From a virus: a stretch of DNA of 64,000 nucleotides. The notes below the pieces were generated by a model. The model ran no database searches, was not told the origin of the DNA, and worked only from the letters and a program-made list of their open reading frames with translations. Below, piece by piece: positions 33,484-42,700 of this stretch. The stretch covers positions 1 through 64,000 of the IMG/VR virus record IMGVR_UViG_3300047678_000239; one strand, given 5' to 3'. A program made the position numbers and the translations under genes. How positions within the stretch are numbered: the first letter of the stretch is position 1; each line of letters starts with the position of its first letter.

Positions 33484-36336
33484 TTAGAGGTTATCGCCCG
33501 AATTGGTTATTTTTTTATCTAACAAAAACCTCAATAGATAAATGATGTAACTTACTCCCTTATAATTGGTAGAACCAATGGCTTCTTTGAGTTTCTTAAA
33601 TTTATCTACCACAAACTTTATTTGTTGGTCAGTTTTTTCAGCGGTGTCTGGGTCAACCGTTGGCTTTACTTTTTCCCATTGTTTTAATGTATCCAACAGT
33701 TCTTTTGAAGATGTGGCTACGGCATCGCTTGCTCTTTTGCGAATATTTTCCGAATCAAGTCTGTCTCCATTTTCTCTGAGCTCTGCAAATACAGCCAATG
33801 CTATTTTATTTAAAGTGACTTCATCTGTTCCAGGCCCAACGGTTTGTCTAGCTGATTGGATAGCCTTGTTTATAGTAGCGGCATGCGTGGTTTTAAATCC
33901 AAACACATTCTTCAAAAATTCTCCATCCAATACTTTTTCCAAGTTTCCAAGAGCTTTTCTAGTTCCCCAGGTTTTTTCAGCGATTTGGTGAAATATTTCC
34001 GAAGTTCCTTTTATAAAAATATCTTCGTCTGGAAGCCTTATTTTCATCACAACCCCTTCAACTGGATATTTTCCGTCGCCATGAGATAGGAATGAATTGA
34101 TTTTCTCAGCATATTGATTCAATGAGCCTTGCAATTGCTTTCTAATGGTCAATATCATCTTCTTGAGGGCGAGCTTCTCCGGTGTATCCTTCCTCGACCT
34201 CAATAATGTCATAGCTCCAGCTAATTTTTTAGGGTCTTCAATGAAATCTTGAACTCCACTGAAATCGAATACAAGACCCTCTCTTGAAAGATTTCCATGT
34301 TGTAAAATGTTATACACCTTCCACTCCGGGTCTTCGGTGTTGATTATCATATTTAGAATTCCATCGGATGTTGTATCTCCATCCTTACTCACAGCTCCAA
34401 AGCAAACAAATGCTCCTTTATTTCCCAATTTTGCTCTATTATATTTAGTTGAAGCAAACACCACATCACCGAATTCATTTCCCTTGTGAGTCAATACCGG
34501 AAACATTTCTGATGTTATTTTGAAAAATCCATATTGCTTAAAGGCGGCCTGTAATCTCCTTTGGAACGGAACATAACTATTCAAAAACAGTAGTGCTTGA
34601 TAAAAATGTGAAGTAAATGGATTGTTGAATCGTTCCGCTAAATCTACAGTTATTTCTCCGCTATTCGCTGATTCGAGATAGAATTTTCCGGATTGATTTA
34701 ATCCAAACATACATGGTGAACCGTCAAGTTTTTCAGTGACGCTTACATTATCGTTGACTGACAAATCCAATTTTCCCGACTTTACAAGAGGCTGAATTTT
34801 CTGAAGAAATCTAAGGAAAGCTCCGTCAGACATTTCACTTGTTCCATGAAATCTTTGAATAGAAATCTTATCTTCTGTTAAACTCGGATTCTTTGAGTCT
34901 GTGTGGGCAGATATGCTTTCTTTGTATCCCTGAATTACTTTATCTCTTATTTCGGGAAACTTAAATGAATTCGACTTGAACAGTGCGTAGACTTTTTCGA
35001 AGGTATCAATGTCGGAGAACGATTTATCGTCACCAAATAGAAATTTAGAGACAAAATTCATATCGTCGGATTTGAATTCTCTTGAAATTTCCTTTCTTTT
35101 ACCCTTTGGAGTGAGTGTAAATTTTTGAAGATAAAAACCTTCTCCTGGGGTCAGCATGTATTTCTGTTTAACTCCTTCAATTGAGCCCTCATCTTCAATC
35201 AATTGAGCGAATATTTCCATTATGAAAAGATTTCTATACTTTGCTTTATATTCACTACCTGGAGCTCCACTATACAGTTTATCTCTCCAATTTCTTTTTC
35301 CCAACATTATATCAAGTTGAACAAATGGTGTGGCGTCTTCTTTGTCCGCTCCAACAAATTCTTGAGGAAATCCATTTGGTTGTTGAGCAATGCCCAATAA
35401 ATGAATTTGATTTAGGCCTGGTGCAAAAACAAACGACTTTGGTGCTCCAATTTTTTCGAAATAAGCCTTAATCGCTGGAAACAATTCTTCTTTGGTTGGA
35501 TTTACTTTTAAAAACTTTGCTAATTCATCTGAATCAATAGCGATGTCAATATCGCCCATAATATCTTTTTGATGATTGCCGATTTTCGAATATTGAATTT
35601 TGTCCAAACCATATAGTTCGAGGGTATGAGAAATCGTGGAATCTAAATTACTTTGTTTGACCTGCGACACTCCTTGGTCAAACATGTTTCCACCTTCTTT
35701 CAGAGGAATCTTTTTTTCTGATTGGCTAAATTTCTTAAACATCAAATCTGACAATTTTAAATCATACCATCCAAATATCTGTTTAAATAAAGTCGGAGAA
35801 TTTTGTGTGGCTATTAAATTTCGTATTTCCGTTCCGCTTAGTTCTCTACCAGAAACCTTAATAGAAGTGTGTGGTAACGTGAGAACATATCCATGTTTTT
35901 TGAAACCTTGTAAATTGTTTTTGTTTTTCTCATAATCTTGAAGATAGGTGGCCTCGCCGCTTTTCTTCGTTCCAATTACCAGTCTACCAGCATCCTTTTC
36001 ACCAAATCCAAAAACAATAGCTGTGTCATCGCTTAGTTTTTCCGTTATTTCGACAGCTGAATATGGGCTCTTTGTTTGAATAATTTTATTTGCAGGAACT
36101 CCATACTTCATCCAAATTTTCTTTTTATCATCAAAATTAAGCGGACTCTTCGCTGGGTCGGTTAAATTTGATGTAGCGACGAATACGTTGTTGGCTCCAA
36201 ATTTCGATACTAACCATTTATACGTTTCAAAATGGTGTAAGCCCGCAGGCTGAAATCGTCCAGGATAAATAGCGACAACTTTATCAGCGCCCATTTCCTC
36301 AATTAGAGATTCAATCAAACTGTCGGATAACGTCAT
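33484..36336 (-). CDS. Three-domain nucleotidyl-transfer protein: NMNAT-like, pol-beta-like NTase, ligase-like
   Basis: A 950-residue protein. Residues 18-180 are a cytidylyltransferase/NMNAT-like domain: AIYPGRFQPAGLHHFETYKW gives the first phosphate-binding loop and an HxxH-like signature (GLHHF), and SGTEIRNLI the ISSTxIR-like motif. Residues 215-420 carry a pol-beta-type core: IGNHQKDIMGDIDIAI (D262, D264) and VQLDIM (D342). Residues 500-800 resemble a covalent ligase: VTEKLDGSPCMFG with K536 as candidate nucleophile, REGLVFDF and VEGVVMKIRLP as motif IV-like elements, and IKGTSE as motif V. The last 130 residues are helical. Known marine phages carry EKLDG ligase-like proteins; the combination with the other two domains is unusual. 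Possible roles are NAD synthesis, tRNA or RNA repair. TATTTATA box 3 nt before ATG. Confidence 0.65.
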   Translation of the reverse strand: MTLSDSLIESLIEEMGADKVVAIYPGRFQPAGLHHFETYKWLVSKFGANNVFVATSNLTDPAKSPLNFDDKKKIWMKYGVPANKIIQTKSPYSAVEITEKLSDDTAIVFGFGEKDAGRLVIGTKKSGEATYLQDYEKNKNNLQGFKKHGYVLTLPHTSIKVSGRELSGTEIRNLIATQNSPTLFKQIFGWYDLKLSDLMFKKFSQSEKKIPLKEGGNMFDQGVSQVKQSNLDSTISHTLELYGLDKIQYSKIGNHQKDIMGDIDIAIDSDELAKFLKVNPTKEELFPAIKAYFEKIGAPKSFVFAPGLNQIHLLGIAQQPNGFPQEFVGADKEDATPFVQLDIMLGKRNWRDKLYSGAPGSEYKAKYRNLFIMEIFAQLIEDEGSIEGVKQKYMLTPGEGFYLQKFTLTPKGKRKEISREFKSDDMNFVSKFLFGDDKSFSDIDTFEKVYALFKSNSFKFPEIRDKVIQGYKESISAHTDSKNPSLTEDKISIQRFHGTSEMSDGAFLRFLQKIQPLVKSGKLDLSVNDNVSVTEKLDGSPCMFGLNQSGKFYLESANSGEITVDLAERFNNPFTSHFYQALLFLNSYVPFQRRLQAAFKQYGFFKITSEMFPVLTHKGNEFGDVVFASTKYNRAKLGNKGAFVCFGAVSKDGDTTSDGILNMIINTEDPEWKVYNILQHGNLSREGLVFDFSGVQDFIEDPKKLAGAMTLLRSRKDTPEKLALKKMILTIRKQLQGSLNQYAEKINSFLSHGDGKYPVEGVVMKIRLPDEDIFIKGTSEIFHQIAEKTWGTRKALGNLEKVLDGEFLKNVFGFKTTHAATINKAIQSARQTVGPGTDEVTLNKIALAVFAELRENGDRLDSENIRKRASDAVATSSKELLDTLKQWEKVKPTVDPDTAEKTDQQIKFVVDKFKKLKEAIGSTNYKGVSYIIYLLRFLLDKKITNSGDNL

Positions 36337-36339
36337 GAC

Positions 36340-36347
36340 TATAAATA
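36340..36347 (-). promoter_or_regulatory. TATTTATA box, 3 nt before the 950-aa gene
   Basis: Reads TATTTATA-GTC-ATG. It sits flush against the stop codon of the 59-residue gene, so it fills the whole intergenic space. Confidence 0.55.
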
Positions 36348-36527
36348 TTAAATAGGGTCTGACTTCGGTGGAGTTTGTTCTGGCTGAGACATAGCTAACT
36401 TAATTAGACTATCCACACATTGAATCGCTCCCTCTATGGCAATTGCAGTATTAGCAGCGTTTCTCTGTTGAGTCTGATAATTCTTTTTGATTTCAATTAA
36501 TTCTTGAAGTGAGATTGTTTTTTCCAT
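36348..36527 (-). CDS. Small helical protein (59 aa)
   Basis: A short gene read directly from the sequence: ATG at 36527-36525, TAA at 36350-36348. The product is MEKTISLQELIEIKKNYQTQ at the start, then a helix with Asn/Ala/Ile-rich spacing (RNAANTAIAIEGAIQCVDSL) and a proline-rich tail. A TATTTATT box with exact 3-nt spacing precedes the start, and a second box follows the stop, so it has the signals of a real gene. Unknown function; possible accessory to the 950-residue enzyme downstream. Confidence 0.6.
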   Translation of the reverse strand: MEKTISLQELIEIKKNYQTQQRNAANTAIAIEGAIQCVDSLIKLAMSQPEQTPPKSDPI

Positions 36528-36530
36528 ACA

Positions 36531-36538
36531 AATAAATA
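36531..36538 (-). promoter_or_regulatory. TATTTATT box, 3 nt before the 59-aa gene
   Basis: Reads TATTTATT-TGT-ATG, again with exactly 3 nt between box and start codon. It supports the reality of this small gene. Confidence 0.5.
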
Positions 36539-36567
36539 TATACAGAATTCAGAATAGACCATTATAA

Positions 36568-36756
36568 TTAGGTATTGTCCGCTTCAAGAATGATTGTTGC
36601 GCCCGTTACATACGAAGCATCTGATGCTCTTCTCAATTCAACAAACAAAGTAGTTGAACGGAATTGACCCAACGGAGCGGTTCTTCCCCAAGAACGGTCA
36701 AATGAAAGACTCATCCACGTATTGATAAGAGCCTGATGCTTTGAAGGATAACTCAT
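36568..36756 (-). CDS. Small fibre-locus protein (62 aa)
   Basis: A 62-residue protein starting right after the stop of the giant fibre gene at 36760. Sequence features: ALINTWMSLSFDRSWGRTAP, a short beta segment SSTTLFVEL-like (RSTTLFVELRRASDASYV), and TGATIILEAD. It could be a small tip cap or chaperone for the fibre, by analogy to fibre-assembly factors encoded directly downstream of phage fibre genes. No family recognised. Translation is likely coupled to the fibre gene given the 3-nt spacing. Confidence 0.5.
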   Translation of the reverse strand: MSYPSKHQALINTWMSLSFDRSWGRTAPLGQFRSTTLFVELRRASDASYVTGATIILEADNT

Positions 36757-36759
36757 ACA

Positions 36760-39700
36760 TTATAGGCAAAGTCCATTGTAACTGTCTTGAACTATAATAT
36801 CGATTCCAACAGTTGCTATATTGTTGTTAGCATCAGTGACGGTGACTTCAACAGGAATTGTGTAATCGTCTCGACATGAGATACCAACACGGAACTTGGT
36901 CGTAGCAGATGTTGGAGAAACGGCCGGACCTGTCCATAGATATGTGTATGGAGCAACCCCATTGTGAGGAGTTGCTGTAACAGAAGCGGTATCATTTTCA
37001 CAATATCCTCCAGCTGTATAACATCCAGCAAACAATGAAGATTGGTTAAGTGTGACTGACAACGGAACTGGAGTAGGCGTTGGTGTCGGTGTTGGAGTAG
37101 GTGTTGGAGTAGGTGTTGGAGTTGGTCCAGGCGTAGAAGTAGGCGTAGGTGTCGGAGTAGGAGTTGGAGCTCCAGGCGTAGGCGTTGGAGTAGGAGTTGC
37201 CGTAGGTGTAGGTGTAGGTGTCGCCGGGACCACACTGTATTGATACCAAATATCTCCATCACTTCCTCCTGATGGAGCTGAAGTTGAGATAAATCTGTTT
37301 CCTGTTGAATTGCTTCCAATCAGAGTTGTTCCGCCATCAATTGATACACCCGTAGTTGTTATTCTAAATCTTTCAACGCTTCCTGAGAAAACTCCCGAAG
37401 AAGAAAATGCACTATTTGAGTAGAATCTAAACGACCCCGTTCCGGATTGTATAAAGTCAAAGTGTCCGTCTTTACCAGCTCTTCTCAAAATGCGAGATTC
37501 ACCATCAAGAAGTCTATTCGTTGAGTGGAAATCAATCCAAGTTGGAAATTGAGTATAAGATGTTTGTAATCCTCCAATTTCAAATCCAATACCACCCTGG
37601 TCAACACTTCCGGTTGGATTCTGTTCAAAGTTTGAATATGCTAGATTTACATTACCACCATTTGTAACTACGAGCTGTCCACCGTTGATAGCAGAACCGA
37701 ATACATTTCCAGCATTTATTGTAGCAGCATTTAATACAAGAGAAACGTTTACAGTTCCAGCATTGATTTTAGAAGCATCGATGTTTCTAATGTATGCCTG
37801 GTCCATATAAACTCCAGCTCCATCTACTGTAAATGGTGCTGTGTTTTGGGTTCCGGAAGCATTTACTATTTGAAATTTATCAACTTGAATAACAAAAGCT
37901 GACGCACTTCCTGCTCCACCAGCATTTGTCAAACGGAAACCAGCCACTCTGTTTCCAGCAGTTACGTTCAATACATACTCAGATGCTACAGAGCCACTCA
38001 ACGTGGCTACAGCTGTTGAGGTTACGCTTACACTGGCCGAAGCATTGTTTGCCACAGCAGATACCGTTGATATTGATTGAGCTGCTGATGAACTATTTGA
38101 TACAACTGTTCCTTGAAGAGTTGTTATTGTGGATGCTAGAGAAGATGAATTTGATGTAGCCGTTGCCGTCATCGTATCCATTCTCGACGCTTCCGACGAA
38201 CTGTTTGTTGTGACGGTTCCCTTTAAAGTTGTGAACGTGCTTGAGAACGAAGAAGAGTTGTTTACAACACTGCTGTTGATTGTATCCATTCTTGTAGCGG
38301 CCGAAGAAGAATTGGATACAACCGTGTTAGCAATTGTTGCCATTGAGGCAGAATTGTTATTTACAGTAGATGAAAGAGACGTTATTGTTGTAGCAAAAGA
38401 CGAGGAATTCGATGATATTGTCGAATTCGTTGAAGTTATTGCGCTTGAAAATGAAGATGAATTGGTCGTTACTGAGCTTCTAATTGCTGTCTCCGATATA
38501 GCAAAAGACGAAGAATTTGAAGTAACTGTGGCACCAAGTGTTACTATAGAAGCGGCCAGTGAAGACGAATTACTTGTGGCTGTTGACCTGATGGCAGTCT
38601 CAGAAACGGCAAATGATGCTGAATTCGAAATTATTGTAGAGTTGGCTGTTACTATACCGGCCGCTAGAGAAGCCGAAGCGGTAGTTGCGGATGCACTAAC
38701 CGTTGTAATTGTTCCGGCTAAGGAGGAAGAATTACTTGCAACTGTAACGTTGGTTGATGTGAGATTCGAAGAAAATGACGAGCTATTCGTGGTTACAGAG
38801 CTTCGTAGAGCAGTTTCTGAAGTTGAGAATGATTGAGAAACTGTTGTTATTGTTCCCTGAGTAGTTACTATTGAACTTGCCAGAGAAGCCGAGCCGCTGG
38901 TGTATGTAGAACTAATTACATCCATTCTCAAAGCGGCCGAGGACGAATTGGAAACTACAGTTGAATTTGTCGTAGTCAGAGCACTTGAGAATGACGCTGA
39001 ATTTGTCGTCGCTGCGCTTCTGATAGCTGTTTCGGACACAGCGAACGAAGACGAAACATTAGTAACTGTTGCATTTGTTATAGCCAACGATGATGAAAAT
39101 GATGCTGAATTGGTTACTACCGTTGAACTCAACGTATCAATTCTTCCAGCCAAAGACTGCGATGTGCTTGTGGCTGTTGTGTTCGTAGTGGTTATGGCAC
39201 TTGAGAACGATGACGAATTGCTTGTCGCTGTGCTTCTTATAGCCGTTTCCGATGTGGCAAATGATTGAGAAACGGTCGTTATGGTGCCTTGAGTGGTTAC
39301 AATACTTGCAGCCAAGGAGGCTGAACCGCTTGTGTAAGTTGCACTGATACTATCCAATCTTCCCGCGGCAGAAGATGACGCTGTTGTAGCAGCCAAAGAA
39401 ACGGTTGTTATTGATGCGGCTAATGAGGATGAATTGGTTGTTACATTTGAACTAATTGTATCCATTCTCGCCGCTGCTGAGGACGAGTTTGTGGTAACAG
39501 TCGAATTTAAAGTAGAAACGGTAGCAGCGTTGTTGTTGACCGTAGAGGTTAGAGCATTGACTGTTGTTGTAAACGAAGCTGAATTAGTCACCACAGCAGA
39601 GTTAACCGTTGTTATACTTGCAGCTAATGATGAAGAATTTGTGACTACCGAAGCACTTAGAGTAGTCGCTACCGTTGCTGCTGATGATGAATTTGACGCA

Positions 39701-42700
39701 ATTGTTCCAGCTTGAGTGGTTATCAGTGATGAGAACGAAGAAGAATCTGATATAGCGTTTGCACTTAAAGTTGTTATTCTCGTAGAAACGGACGAACTTA
39801 GAGTCGTAGCCGCTGCTTGAGTTGTAACAATACTTGCTGCCAATGAGGCTGAAGCTGAGGTTGTTGAGGCTGACAGTGAATCGACTCTTCCAGCTAACGA
39901 GGACGAGGTTGTTGTTAACGAACCTTGAACAGAAATTATACTTGATACGAAAGAAGCTGACGCAATTGCTGTCGAACTACTGAGTGTAGATATGGATTGA
40001 GCCAAAGACGATGAATTTGATACAACGGTTCCTTGAGTGGTTGTGATACTTGCCGCCAAAGAAGATGAAGCGGTTGTTATACTCGACGCCAAAGTATCCA
40101 ATCTAGTCGCAGCAGATGAAGAATTTGTGGTTACTGTAGCTTGTAAGGTGGTTATAACCGCTGCAGCGGATGAGGAATTGGCCGTAACGGAACTTCTTAA
40201 CGCCGTTTCAGAAACAGCAAATGACTGAGAAACGGTTGTTATAGTTCCTTGTGTTACTCCGATACTTGAAGATAACGAAGATGATGCCAATGCTATACTT
40301 GATGCCAAACTATCTTCACGAACCGCCACTGATGAAGAGTTGGTTATAACAGTTGATGATAGACTTACAATTGAGGCTGCTAAAGAAGAAGAAGCATTTA
40401 CCAAAGAGCCGCTAGTGGAAGTGATTCTTGTGGCTAATGAAGATGACGTTATTGTTAACGTTGTGTTCGTAGTTACTATAGAAGCTGCCAACGAAGATGA
40501 ATTGCTGGTCGCGGTTGAAGCGACTCCATCCAATCTAGAAGCAGCTGAAGATGACGCTGTTGTAGCAGCCAAAGAAACGGTTGTTATTGATGCAGCTAAT
40601 GAGGATGAATTGGTTGTTTGTGTGGATGATAACGTGTCAATTCTTCCGGCCAGAGATGACGATGCCGTTGTCTGTGCCAGCTGAACGTTTGTGATGTTTG
40701 CAGATATTGATGCAGAATCTAGTCCGATATATGATGCGGAAAGTGTCGATACTCTCAAGGCGATTGAGCTTGAGTTGGTAGAAATTGTTGTTGACAAGTT
40801 ACCAATCGAAGAACTAAACGAAGAAGAAGAGGCCAAATACGAGCTATTCAATGTCGTAACGGATAGAGCAATTGAACTAGAGTTCGTTGAAATTGCTGTA
40901 GATAATCCACCAATCGAAGAACTGAAAGAAGAAGAGGCCGTTGTATATGAACTGTTGAGGTTGGAAACAACAGCCGCAATTGAGCTCGAATTATTCGTAA
41001 TTGTGGTTGTGAGAGAACCAACTGATGAACTAAACGAAGCAGAAGCGGCCACATACGAACTGTTCAGGTTTGTTACAGTTAGAGCCACAGATGCCGAATT
41101 TGTTGTAATCGTTGTTGTAAGAGAACCAACCGATGAGCTGAATGACGCTGATGCGGCCACATACGAACTGTTTAATGTGGTGACTCTGGCCGCCATAGAG
41201 CTCGAATTGTTAGTATCCGTTGTCGCCAAGGTTCCAATCGAAGAACTAAACGACGATGATGCTGCCTGATAAGAGCTATTGAGGCTCGTAAATACAGACG
41301 CAATTGAAGATGAATTCGTTGTTACAGTTGTTGAAAGATTACCAATCGAAGAACTAAACGACGATGATGCGGCAGTAAAGGAACTGTTCAAACTCGTTAC
41401 AACAATTGCCGCGGAACTTGAGTTTGTGGCTATAGTCGAACTCAATGTATTAATTGATGAACTTAGTGACGATGACGCGGCTAAATAAGAGCTATTGAGA
41501 TTGGATACAACAAGAGCAATTGAACTAGAATTTGTCGTTACACTTGTCGTTAATGAACCAATTGAGGAACTGAATGAAGAAGATGCCGCTGTGTAAGATG
41601 TATTTAGATTTGATACAACCAACGCGACGGATGCTGAATTCGTTGTTATCGTGGTGGATAGACTTCCAATCGAAGAGCTAAATGAAGATGATGCTGTTGT
41701 ATAAGAACTATTCAAAGTTGTTACACGGAGAGCCATCGAACTTGAATTATTGGTATCGGTTGTAATCAACGAACCAACGGAAGAACTAAGTGAAGATGAG
41801 GCGGCTAAATATGAGCTATTTAGGCTTGTGAACACAGCAGCAATTGACGATGAATTATTCGTAATTGTGGTTGTGAGAGAACCAACTGATGAACTCAATG
41901 ATGCTGAGGCGGCTAGGTAAGAAGAATTTATGTTATCCGTCTTCAATGCCATCGATTGAGAAAAGGTCGTCTGGGTCGAATTTGTTGAGGTTATCGACGC
42001 TGCAAGAGATGAAGAATCTGTGGTTACTCTTGATGAAAGATTGTTGAATTGTGAAGCAAGAGATGATGATGTATCAGTCAACTGCTGTTGAATATTCAAA
42101 ACTTGTGTTTCAATTGAACCTGAGTTGGTTGAGAAAGAACCAGACAACAACGTAATCTGCAAAGCTAGAGAAGCTGATTGGGTTGTGAAAACTCCTTGCA
42201 TCGTTGTCATGGATGCAGCCAATGACGCTGATGTGGTGGTGGTTGTGGCCGAAATTGAATCTGCTCTACCAGCAAAAGAAGAACTGTTTGTTATTATCGT
42301 TCCTTGAACCGTGCTAATGGATGCGGATTGATTTAACAGAGAACTTGATTGAATAATTACACTTCCCGACAATCTCGATAACGACGAACTGACTATTGAG
42401 AGAGACGATGAAGTGGTCGTAGTAATTGCCGTCAATGAGCTAGAAACGGTTGTTAATAGCGAAGCGGACGCTCCAGCAGCTGCTCCAAGAACAGACAGCC
42501 CGGTTGCCAATGAAGATGAAATAGTAACTAATGATGCTGATGTCTCTGTTGAGTTTATGCTCACCGACGAAAGAGAAGAAGATATGGCCGTGGATGCTAT
42601 AGAAGTCGAAGACGACACCGCTAAGCTTGTTGCTGTCAAGGACGAAGACAGAGACGTTCTAGCCGTTGAATCTGATGCGGACAATGACGTTACCGCTGCA

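Noticed and set aside
38129-41488. Long plus-strand open frames opposite the 2199-residue fibre gene
   Set aside because: Serine-rich coding on the minus strand gives Glu/Asp/Val/Ala-rich antisense frames free of stops. They have no ribosome sites and no recognisable domain, and share the repeat periodicity of the real gene.
40760-41935. Possible CRISPR-like or satellite array
   Set aside because: The units of about 108 bp are continuous coding sequence with no unique spacers; they encode a regular protein repeat.
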